Positions 23,626 to 32,975 of a stretch of 64,000 nt of DNA are shown one piece after another; within the stretch, counting starts at the first letter, position 1; each line of letters begins with the position of its first letter. Under the pieces are notes generated by a model that worked only from the letters and a program-made list of their open reading frames with translations, searched no databases and was not told the DNA's origin. The position numbers and the translations under genes are program-made. The stretch comes from Steinernema hermaphroditum (Eukaryota > Nematoda > Chromadorea > Rhabditida > Steinernematidae), in contig CM059623.1 of assembly GCA_030435675.1 (NCBI GenBank), positions 8,272,012-8,336,011 on the forward strand. Direction: 5' to 3'.

Positions 23626-25032
23626 GCAAATCTACTGGCTCCCATTTTTACCATACTGTTCAACTCGATCGCCCGATTTGGAGATATTCCGGCTCAACTT
23701 GCTTTCTCTAATACTATACTGCTCTACAAGAAGGGAGATGCGACCGACGTTGCCAACTACAGACCGATCAGTTTACTATCCACGCTGTACAAAACTCTCA
23801 CGAAGATATTGATGAAACGCATCCAGCAAGTGATCGATGGATCAAACTCGCCGTTCTCTGCGAATCAAGCCGGATTTCGCGCAGGATTTTCCACTACAGA
23901 TCATCTGCAAACGATGAACATCATCGCGGAAAAACTTTATGAATACAATATACCATTATACGCCGTTTTCGTGGACTTCTCCAAAGCTTTCGATAGTGTG
24001 GAATTTAACACCGTCTGGGAAGCCTTACATTATTACGAAGTCGACTCCAACGTAATAGATATGATCAAATTACTGTATGCGAACGGAAGATCAGCGGTGT
24101 TTATCGATGGTCAAGCAGCCGAATTTGAAACAAGGAAAGGTGTTCGTCAAGGAGATTCGTTGTCGCCACTGTTATTCATTCTTACCCTACAATACGTTTT
24201 GGACAAGCTGAACTGGAATGAACGAGGATTGAAAGTTAACGGCCAACGGTTGAACTATCTTGCATACGCAGATGACGTCGTGCTGCTAGCACATAATTTC
24301 GACGAAGCCCAGGATTTATTACATGAATTCTCCATTGCGACAAGACAGATAGGATTGAATATAAATATTTCGAAGAAGAAATGGATGAACCAGGACCGTA
24401 TTCCTCACGATGGAAGACTTATGTTACTAGGAGACGACGTTATAGAGAAGGTTGAAGCATTTACATATCTTGGACAATTGATGTGGTGGCCGAGAAACCA
24501 TAACGCGGAAATTTCTCGACGAATAGCAGCATCGTGGGCAGCTTATACGCGTTACAAGCAATTTCTGAGCTCCCGACGCGTGCCTATTCCCCTGAAGAAG
24601 CGATTGATTGATCAGTGTATCCAACCCGTAATGTTATACGGATGCGAAACCTGGGCTCTCACGAAAGCGACATGGAAAAGGATCAAATGTGCCCAGAAAC
24701 GCATGGAAAGAAGAATATTGGGAATTCGGCTAATTGACAAAGTACGCAACGAAGAAATACGACGTAGAACGAAGCTATCGGATTGGATAGAAGCTGCAAG
24801 AAGAAGGAAGTGGAACTACGCGAAGAAACTACTAGCAGAAAAGATGAAATGGTCTAAGGAAACCACTTTGTGGAATATATCGACCGACTACGACGAACCA
24901 AAGCGCTTATGTGGAAGACCTCGTGTAAGGTGGGCAGATGATTTGAAGATACTACCAGGCCGCTGGAACGAAGCTTCGAATGCCGATTGGCTGTCATATT
25001 GTGATCGCTACGTTCGATGTGAACCGAGATAG
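23626..25032 (+). pseudogene. RTE reverse transcriptase reading frame (partial)
   Basis: About 469 residues are readable, covering the RT fingers, palm (YADD box) and thumb and the RTE C-terminal domain (RRRKWNYAKKLL, GRPRVRWADDLK). There is no start codon of its own, because the 5' part is absent. It needs the missing endonuclease to retrotranspose. Confidence 0.85.
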
Positions 25033-25061
25033 CTAATAAATGTAAATGTAAATGTAAATGT
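23626..25061 (+). mobile_element. RTE-type non-LTR retrotransposon, 5'-truncated, with TAAATG tail
   Basis: An almost continuous reading frame from 23627 to 25032 encodes the reverse-transcriptase and C-terminal part of an RTE polyprotein. Landmarks are NYRPISLLSTLYK, the AFDSV motif (VDFSKAFDSVEF), RQGDSLSPLLF, the catalytic YADDVVLL at about 24270, and LYGCETWAL. The endonuclease is missing, as in typical 5' truncation. The 3' end is (TAAATG)n at 25036-25061, an RTE-style microsatellite tail. The frame is intact, suggesting recent insertion. Confidence 0.9.
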
Positions 25062-25638
25062 AATCTGGATGACCACACCCGCGCAGACCAAACAAGTTGC
25101 TTTTACTCCTTTTGGATTGATTCCGAGTTCAACACGTAGTCCACCTTACACGAGCGCAAAGACAAAACGGCGACAAAATAACCAAAAAAAGTCGCCAGGA
25201 AATATTCGCCAAAATCAAAAATCGCCAAAAAGTGGTTTTTACACAACAATTTAACGAGTTACACGTAAATTGCATTGAGTACTACATGAAACCGGATTAA
25301 ATACATGGCTGTTAACCTGGATTTTGATTCGGGAATATAAATCGTGTAACCTGCCTGTCTCTTTGCCTAAATTGTTGGAAAATGATAGGCTAAAAGGTGA
25401 AATTCGAAAAAGAAATAAGATTTCCTCCGTTTTTCCGTATTTCGGTTGTCCCTGGTAGCGTTTGCCACTTTTTGGCGATTTTTGATTTTGGCGAATATTT
25501 CCTGGCGACTTTTTTTGGTTATTTTGTCGCCGTTTTGTCTTCGCGCTCGTGTAAGGTGGACTACGTGTTGAACTCGGAATCAATCCAAAAGGAGTAAAAG
25601 CAACTTGTTTGGTCTGCGCGGGTGTGGTCATCCAGATT
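25062..25638. mobile_element. Foldback/MITE-like element with long TIRs
   Basis: The outer about 175 bp on each side (25062-25236 and 25464-25638) are near-perfect inverted repeats; positions sum to 25700. They start AATCTGGATGACCACACCC. The loop of about 230 bp has no coding content. It directly abuts the TAAATG tail of the RTE element. No clear target duplication is visible, apart from a possible TA/TT. Confidence 0.75.
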
Positions 25639-25801
25639 TATAACGAAAATCTCACTGTATGGATGACAAAGGCATTCAAATTCGACACTCTCGATTCTCG
25701 ACTCTCGACTCTCGCACAGCCCTGTTGTGGAAGCTCCGAAGTAACAAAAAGGACCTTCCGACGGGCCCGTGCCCAACGATTTCCGCCTGTTAAGTCCCTG
25801 A

Positions 25802-26270
25802 ATGAAATTCCGGATCAGTATCGTTACTGTGGCCGGACTCAACGCGCAGCATGACGATCCGGTCTATCAAGAGAAACTCTTGATTTTTAAGTCTCCGGAA
25901 CTCGCAATCTTCATGTCTCCGTACGGCAGTCGCCTTTTGAAGAGAAGCAATCACATCATCGCGGATGGAACATTCAAGTACGCCCTTGCAGCCAATCCAT
26001 TCGCAGTGGTCCTCATGACTAGAAGAACGCGATCCGACTACGAACTAATGTGGAACACTCTTCGCGAATCTCTCAACGCCGTTCCAGGGAGCCTACAAAT
26101 CCAATATGCTCACTTCGACTGTGAAAGCGCTGCTGTTCAGACCTTCCGCGAGTCTTTTCCGGAGGTCACAGTAAAAATGTGCTTATTCCACATTAAGCAG
26201 TGCATAAACAGGAAGCTTCAAGCACTTGGACTCTCTACCACCTATTATTACATTCCTAGATTGTGCACAG
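25802..26270 (+). pseudogene. MULE transposase fragment
   Basis: The frame contains the MULE catalytic-core landmarks: SNHIIADGTFKYALAANPFA (first Asp in DGTFK), then QYAHFDCESAAVQTFRESFP (second Asp) and VKMCLFHIKQCINRKLQALG (the CxxH region). It stops being MULE-like near 26270 and changes to a mariner remnant. There is no start, no DNA-binding domain and no terminal arrays nearby. Confidence 0.7.
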
Positions 26271-26340
26271 AAAATTACGCAAGTCCGCGCGAAACCAATG
26301 CCATTTCAAAACCGATGCCATTTCGAAACCAATGCCAAGA

Positions 26341-26904
26341 TTCGCTCAAACTGACCGGGTGTCAGCACGGAATCAGGGCCTCATCGGTCAGAAGACTGGT
26401 GGAACAGGATCTAGGGGTCCATTCCTACAAACTGGTGCGCGGACAGTTTTTGAAAGATCGAATGAAGGCCGAAAGAAAGGAGAAAACGAAGAAGATGTAG
26501 ACCCAAGTCCGCGGCGGGAGGCTCCAGGACATTCTCTTCTTCGACGAGAAGATTTTCACTGTGGAACCGCCTAACCGAAACCGAAACAGCCAGAATTACC
26601 GCGAACTGCTTTCGAAAGGCTCGCCCTGCTCCGTAGCCGTCGCCAAAGCCATTTCCCAAAGTCCATCACGGTTTGGGCCGGAGTTTTTGGACTTGGGAAC
26701 CCGGAGCTCGTTTTCTTCGAAGTCAATGCAAAAAAAGATGACCTGCAATGGCGAGAACTACCAGAAACCTGGTTCTGGACAGCGTGGTGAAATCTTGGGT
26801 CCTAGATTTGTCCCCCAACACCGCATGGATGTTTCAGCAGGACTGGACGCCTGGCCATGGAGCCACTGATACGAATTGTTTGATTCACAGCCAACCAGGA
26901 AAAG
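26341..26904 (+). pseudogene. Decayed mariner transposase, 5' part, split by element B
   Basis: Readable pieces are SSVRRLVEQDLGVHSYKLV followed by RGQFLKDRMKAERKEKTKKM (helix-turn-helix end), then FFDEKIFTVEPPNRNR and RNSQNYRELLSKGSPC (catalytic Asp 1 region), then WMFQQDWTPGHG (Asp 2 region). The frame is broken several times. The sequence resumes with the mariner landmark KDVWPPHFPVLNPLNFAVW on the far side of element B, at 29146-29220. Confidence 0.75.
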
Positions 26905-27325
26905 GAAAAATTGGGGGCGTCATCGCAACTGATCCCAAGACAACTGATCCCAGGACAACTGATCCCAGACAACTGATCCCACGGACAACTGATCCCATGG
27001 ACAACTGATCCCATGGACAACTGATCCCATGGACAACTGATCCCAAGACAAGTGATCCCATGGACAACTGATCCCATGGATGACTGATCCCAGACAACTG
27101 ATCCCACGAAGCAGCCATACGAGCCCTCCTTTCAAGTTCGTACGTGGTCTTACAGCGACCATTTGACGACATACCGTACCGTATAAGTACATTCTATTTT
27201 CATACAGTTATATTGTATCCCTAGGTCCATATGATAAATTACTTGTGCTCATTGCTTCCGATATCATGTTGCCACTTTTTGCTTCACGATTATTCTACGA
27301 CCTTCGTTTATTTCGTTTAGTTCAG

Positions 27326-28785
27326 ATGGCGCAGTTCGTAGAGTCTCAGCGTGGTTGTGACAAGCTTCATTATCTGGGATACATTTACACTAAGAAGCGT
27401 TCAGACGAAGCGAAGATTTCCTGGAGATGTGAAAGGTTCAAGAAACCGCATTTTTGTCGCGGGAAGGCGGTATCTAGTGACAATGATGTCATCGTGACTG
27501 AAGTTCATAACCATCCACCAGCTCCCCAGAATTGCGAAGCAGTACAAATCACTGCAGCAGTAAAGAAAGCTGCTCTGGAGCAGCAAGTAGCGCCAAGAGC
27601 TCTAGTCGCAGATTGTTTAGTTGGGAGAGCCGACGAAGCAATTGTACAGCTTCCTAAAGTTGTCTCCACTCATCGTTTTTTTACACTCATCGTTTTTTAC
27701 AATTTACGGTCATCGGTCACCTTTGCACCTCAACAATAAAACGTTTTAGAGTCTGTAAAAGTAAGATAACGCAAAATTTTCATTCGGAGCAAGAAGAGAA
27801 ACAAAATTAAAAACTAACGCTCCTCCGGGCTTCGAACCTGCGAGCAAAAGCCTCGTAGCCACTAGCCTTACCACTTGACCACCCTCATTCAGTACCACAT
27901 TCTCTTGCTGAGATAAGTTTTCCACCCGATTTGCTGAGAACCAAAACCTGTATCTCTGAAGACTTCCTATTGGCTGACACGGGTTCTGATGATGAGCATC
28001 GCATCATTATTTTCGCCTGCCGCACTGACTACGAGAGATTGATGGGCTGTAAGACATGGCTTGCCGATGGTACGTTCAAGGTGGCGCCGGAGATGTTCTA
28101 TCAACTATGGGTCATCCACGGCCTGTACGTGAACAAGGTTCTGCCGCTGATTTATTGTTTGCTCCCGAACAAGTCGGAAGAGACTTATACTCGTGCCTTG
28201 GAGCTTGTTCACGACGCTCATCCCGGACTATTTTCTCAGCTGACTCTTAAGAATGTATTTATGGATTTCGAAAAGGCTGAAGAAAATAGATGCGAGAGCA
28301 CTATTCCCCGCTGCCAACATTCACGGTTGCTTCTTTCACTTTTCGCAAGCAATTTGGAGAAAGATCCAGAAGTTCGGACTCAGCTCCAGATATTCTCAAG
28401 AAATGCCGTATAATATCATGCTCCGGAAATTTACTGCTTTGGTGTTTTGTGACCCTACCGATATTGACGGATGCTACAATAGTTTGGCCGATCAGTTGAT
28501 TAATATGTACGGTAATACGGAAGAACATCAAAAGTTCTTGGAATACTTTGAAAACACGTGGGTAGGAAGAGCCAGTTCAAGCTGATCGAAGCCCTTTTGA
28601 GTGAAAAAGTACGAGTAAATGCACTCTATGTGAAAATTGCGGCCGGAGAGGAAGTATCTCTGTATAGCCGCAAGGAATATGAACATGAACATGCCAATAA
28701 TCGTTTGCTGAATGTCATTCGAAACTACGCTGTCCTGAATGCTGACGATTTTTTGCGTAATTGTTCTCATGATGTAGTATTGTGA
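27326..28785 (+). pseudogene. FLYWCH zinc finger + MULE transposase of element B
   Basis: Start to about 27550: FLYWCH domain (KLHYLGYIYTKKR, ISWRCERFKKPHFCRGKA, VTEVHNHPPAPQNCE), which fits the F/Y-L-WxC-CxxR-HxH plan. From 27931: MULE core with CKTWLADGTFKVAPEMFYQL (Asp 1), LPLIYCLLPNKSEETYTRAL, KNVFMDFEKAEEN (Asp 2) and GCFFHFSQAIWRKIQ (C/H motif). Frame changes near 28280 and 28560, and a SINE-like insertion at 27737-27893, break the gene. Sequence-specific binding of the terminal array by FLYWCH is inferred from the family, not shown. Confidence 0.8.
27737..27893 (-). repeat. tRNA-derived SINE-like element inside element B
   Basis: On the minus strand an A-box-like GTGGTCAAGTGGT and a B-box GGTTCGAAGCC are spaced like a tRNA. 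The other end reads AAAACGTTTT, as in the SINE at 1281-1500. The T-stem is mispaired, so this is a SINE head rather than a gene. It lies between the FLYWCH and MULE segments. Confidence 0.55.
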
Positions 28786-29145
28786 TCGTTGATTGATCTC
28801 CTTTTTCGTCGTCATGTTCTATTTTTGATTCAGTTGAATCCACCCTTCTTCGTCGTCATGTTTGCAACCTTTGTGGTTAGTTTGTTAGTTGATTTGTTTG
28901 TAAACGTTATCTGTTCCACTGATTTTCTATAGTGTAGCACCATTGTATAGGTAAGTAGCCGAAAGCTATTTGGACATCGTGGGATCAGTCATCCATGGGA
29001 TCAGTTGTCCGTGGGATCAGTTGTTCGTGGGATCAGTTGTCCTGGGATCAGTTGTCTTGGGATCAGTTGTCCATGGGATCAGTTGTTCATGGGATCAGTT
29101 ATCTGGGATCAGTTGTCCTGGGATCACTTGTCTTGGGATCAGTTG

Positions 29146-29420
29146 GGAAAAGATGTTTGGCCGCCGCACTTCCCAGTTCTCAACCCTCTCAACTTCGCTG
29201 TTTAGAGCCAAAGGCCTGGGCTACGCTAATACAAGCCACGATAGCGTGAATTCCCTGAAGCGCGCCGTAAAGACCGCTTGGAAGGAAATCACCCCGGAAG
29301 TCGCTGCGGGAATCCTGAAGAATTTCCAGAAGCGTTTTGGACGCTGTGGCAGCCAAATTCGCTGCCCTACAGTAATTTTCAGGGAAAACGTGGCGAGACT
29401 TATGTCGAGTTTTCGTACCT
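29146..29420 (+). pseudogene. Decayed mariner transposase, 3' part
   Basis: This continues the mariner interrupted by element B: KDVWPPHFPVLNPLNFAVW (third catalytic Asp region), then a SLKRAVKTAWKEITPEVAAG helix and ILKNFQKRFGRCGSQI. A GGAAAAG repeat marks the junction. Confidence 0.75.
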
Positions 29421-30263
29421 TCGGCTTTTTGTTTCTTTTTCTGCAGTTTACCGAAGATTGTTGTAGATTCTTGTTGTGGTTTGTGCTTGGTGTGTGTTGA
29501 TCTTTTTGCTGTAATTTCATCATTTTTTGAACAGGCGGTATGCCTTTCTGCGTTTTATCGTGCTCCGTGCTCGTTCATTTCGCGCTTGTTTCTATCGCCG
29601 ATTTTTGAGTGGACGAAGTGGCCAATCCGATTCTTACCATGGCTACTAAACTTTAGTGGAGCTCGCCCCTCTTATTTCTGAATCTTGCATCTGCGTGCTT
29701 ATTCATTCTTTTCGTGCTGCGTCTGTCTTCCGTGATCGTTTGAGTGATCGTCACTGATTTCCTCTACTTTCAGGACCACAACTGCCAGAAAATGAAGAAG
29801 CGGAAGAGGATGAAGAAGAAAATAAATGAATTTATTTCTTATTTTGTTTTATTTTTTTTACTATTTATATATTGTATAAAATACATTTACATACATTTAC
29901 TCTTGAATCAACGACATTCGTCATGCAAGATATCTCATAATGCAAAGGAGAACCGTATATCACCGTAGTAGCTGCTGATCTTCTTTTTTCGGCGCAGAGC
30001 GCGACGTCCGAATTGAAGACAGCTATCCCATCAATGTGCGCGGGCTTCGAAGCGACAAAGAGGCTGTATCCAGAAGATGCGCGGTGGTGGAGCATAACAG
30101 GCGACGTGGAATCCCGTCTTCGGTGCGGTTGACGGAGCAGACTTCGGAGTTGGGGCGATTCTTCGCCTTGAGTGGACGGCGCAGGTGGTCGGGTGATGCT
30201 GACGGTCTTCTTGGCGAGATATAATTTGATAAAATGTATAAAATTTGATGTAAAATTCACCTG
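29421..30263. other. AT-rich region, no gene recognised
   Basis: I see no supported gene. It includes an AT-rich stretch near 29820-29900 and a GC-richer part at 29970-30230 without recognisable domain. It may hold the missing front part of the OTU-like gene that follows. Confidence 0.35.
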
Positions 30264-30617
30264 TTGGGGATGATTCTAGTGGGGGTTAGGTGGGGAAGGG
30301 GTTTTATCGCAGCGAAAGATACTGGGTGGATCCAGCGTTGGACTGGACGGAAGGTGCCAGAAAACGGGGTTCAGTATTTGGACAGAACCTCGATGCGCCG
30401 CCATGAATGGATGGGCGAGATTGAGCTGCAAGAGGCAGCTGAATTGCTCAACTGTCACGTGATCGTGTACCGGGACATGTGGCATCGCTACAATCCCGAT
30501 TACAGTCTGGGTGACCTGAAAGTCCTATTTAGAGACGACTCTCTGAATGATGGTCGTCCTGTTCTCCCGTTACTTTTGCGGTGTGATCATTTCTATGCAA
30601 TTACTCGAATGCGTTGA
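30264..30617 (+). pseudogene. OTU-like cysteine protease, C-terminal fragment
   Basis: The frame reads RRHEWMGEIELQEAAELLNC, HVIVYRDMWHRYN, and ends LLRCDHFYAITRMR. The W-x-G-x2-E-L helix and the terminal H-x-Y strand match the second half of OTU deubiquitinase domains, which are common passengers in transposons. The catalytic Cys half is not found upstream, so this is partial. Confidence 0.45.
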
Positions 30618-30659
30618 TATTCCTTCATTGCAAGTTGATATGTTGTTGTTTCTGTGTTG

Positions 30660-31170
30660 CCCAAATACACTATTGAAATCGTGGTCTCGACACGATTTCC
30701 CTGAAAATTACTGTAGGGCAGCGAATTTGGCTAAGCAGCGAATTTGGCTACAACAACGCCTGTATCGCAGCTGGTGGGGGCATTTTGAGCAAAACTTGCA
30801 ATAGGTTGTAAAGAATTTCCTGTTCTACCTGTACGTTATAAATTTGTTTGATTTCGTCCACTCTGTAAAAAAGTTATAGACGATTCATCGCGTAACAGTA
30901 TTTATGGCGCACCCTGTACACCGAGAGTCTGATGGCCTGGGCTGGAATTTCTGTTTTTTTTTCATCAAACCGGATGTATTTTTAGACATGCATCGTACCG
31001 AAATCACAATTTCGCGACGGACCGTTTTTAATTGTCTTATTCGCTAGTGGTGTAGCTTCATTTTGCGCATAAAAGTATCGCATTTGGAGGAGATCACAGT
31101 GAGTTCGTGCCCAGCTACACCATTAGTTACATTGATTTCTTTATGTTGCAGTTTATCTGAGCCACCATGT
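30660..31170. repeat. Mixed mariner remnants
   Basis: About 30700-30790 repeats a mariner C-terminal coding piece (AKQRIWLQQRLYR, twin of the complement near 29350). 30905-30920 (GGCGCACCCTGTACA) and 31128-31170 (TTATGTTGCAGTTTATCTG) match the two ends of the mariner at 3066-4382, so a short deleted copy lies between. Confidence 0.5.
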
Positions 31171-31213
31171 AGAACGCACACACTGGCTTTATCAGTCTAG
31201 CTGTGTAATGCAG

Positions 31214-31252
31214 TCTTTCTCAGCGTTTGGTAAGTACGAACCCTCAAGGAAC
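31214..31252 (-). repeat. Copy of a host exon/intron boundary
   Basis: This 37-base block matches 35 of 37 bases with the complement of 50741-50777, which spans an exon-intron junction of the kringle-like gene. It lies directly next to the 3' end of an RTE copy. Confidence 0.6.
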
Positions 31253-31254
31253 GA

Positions 31255-32055
31255 GTATTTGTGTTTCCAAGTTTCCAAGTTTATTTTGTGAAATCAATAT
31301 TGATATAATGTGTCACACCCCATTATTTGCCCACTCTGGACGCAATTCTTCTCGGGCGCGCTGCTGCCATCTTGTGGTGCCGAGTTTCTTCACAAAGTCA
31401 TCTCGCCATCTTGTTCGTGGTCTTCCGAGTGGTCTTGTTACTGGTGGACGCCATTCTTCCAGTTGACGCGACCATTTTTCCGGTGATTCATTGGCGAGCT
31501 TCCAAGCGTAGTTCCATTTGCGCTTCTTTGCGGCTTCCACGACGTCGGTGAACTTCGTAACTCCTCGCAACCGTTGCTCTTCTTGTCGAGGAGTCTAACA
31601 CCGACGACCCTGCGTTCCATCCGTCGCTGGCCGGCTGCAAGCTTCCGCTGCGCTGTCTGTGTCAACGCCCATGTCTCGCATCCATACAGCATTGCCGGGA
31701 GAATGCACTGGTCGTGCAAGCGTCGTTTCCACCGCATCTGCACTGTCTTCGAAGTCAGGAACTCTTGGTATCGCCGGAACACGCTCCATCTGCAGCGGAT
31801 TCGGCGAGTCTTACTTCCTGCCCGAGGTAAATGAACGCTTCAACTTGTTTTATTTCTTCTCCATTTAGGCGGATCGTCGTTTCATCGGTGGCTAGGATCT
31901 TCGTCTTCGCCTTGTTCATCTTCAGTCCGCACTTGAGCGACGCTTCGTTCAACTCTTCAATCATCGTCTGGAGCTCTTCTTTTTTCTTCGCGATCAGAAC
32001 AACGTCGTCAGCGAACCGGAGGTTTGTCAGCTTTCTGCCGTTCACATTTAATCCG
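31255..32055 (-). mobile_element. RTE retrotransposon, 3' half, split by a PAT-like element
   Basis: The minus strand encodes VNGRKLTNLRFADDVVLIAKK (catalytic box), then YLGQEV, LYGCETWAL, MERRVVGVRLLDKK and GRPRTRWRDDFVKKL. The 3' end has an AAACTTGGAAACTTGG tail. The 5' continuation (complement of 40430-40482, coding PFTAVLEEVFRELE) lies on the far side of the tyrosine-recombinase element. One small frameshift occurs near 31575. Confidence 0.8.
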
Positions 32056-32222
32056 TTTCCGCTTCGTTTTGCTTCGCGCCACTACGCGGAAAAGCGCATT
32101 TCAGCTTCGCCTAAGCTCAACTGGCGAAGCTCCTAACCCATCGCCTCCTCCTATCCCTACAATAGTTAACAGAGGTATCGCTTTATTTGTTCTAGGAAGC
32201 ATATCGCTTTATTTGTTCTAGG
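32056..32222 (-). repeat. Split direct repeat B2 of the PAT-like element
   Basis: The same sequence as 36050-36190 (CGCTTCGCGCCACTACGCGG, then TCGCCTCCTCCTATCCCTAC, then GCTTTATTTGTTCTAGGA). The last motif is duplicated here. Confidence 0.85.
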
Positions 32223-32975
32223 AGTAGTCGTAATAATAAAACCAACAAACAACAATAAACAATCACACCAAAAACACACGAGGGACAATACAATAAACCT
32301 AGTTGCTGTTCTCCCGGCGTCGAACTGAATCCTTTGCCTTTCCGGTTTCGTCGTGACTCGACACATCGGGGCCCAGGCGCATTCGTTTCAACAAGGTGGG
32401 TGCGACTGGTGTTGTCTTCTCGGACGCTTCGACGTAGGCTTTGAGTGTTTCCACGCGCTTCCATCTGCCGTGGCGCATGACTTCGTCAAATTGTGTTGCT
32501 GCTCCCCCTCGGAAACCATGGAGCGTGATGTTACTGGGAATGCCCAGCTTGGAGGCGATCCGGATCCACTCTTGACGTGCTACAGCGTATGACATGGGCC
32601 TGGAACTCTCATTCAGATTGGGGAATACATACGGCGAGTTCGGGGCTCTTTGTAGCCAGATCGACATCAGGTTTACTGCACAAAAGCGGTTTGGCGCGGC
32701 TTGGACGATCACTTTTCGAGCGCTTCCCTCCTTATTGGTTTTGTCTTTCACAATGCTCAGGACCATCTTATCGATGGAGAGGTCAACGTTGAAGCGGCGT
32801 AGCGAAGTTCCTTCAGATGGTCGTAGGCAGCCGGCGTAGAGCACGGCCAGGAGCGTTAGAATACGGAGATCCTTGATGTCTTCCACCTGCCAGTGTGCGA
32901 GTAGGCGAAGTTCAGTTTCCGAGATCTTCGCTCGGTGTTCCGGAAGCTTCCCTTCGCGCCGGATCCCTTCCAACA

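Larger units (their letters stand above)
26905..29145 (+). mobile_element. Element B: FLYWCH-MULE with GGGATCAGTTGTCC minisatellite TIRs
   Basis: The left array (26925-27108) is about twelve copies of the complement of GGGATCAGTTGTCCAT. The right array (28978-29145) is about ten copies in direct orientation. Units vary from 13 to 16 bp. Between them is a plus-strand FLYWCH domain and MULE transposase. GGAAAAG occurs at 26898-26904 and again at 29146-29152, a likely degraded target duplication. Joining the flanks re-unites a mariner transposase. Confidence 0.85.

Noticed and set aside
27820..27893. Functional tRNA gene on the minus strand
   Set aside because: The T-stem does not pair and the acceptor stem is missing; the attached tail matches a dispersed repeat.
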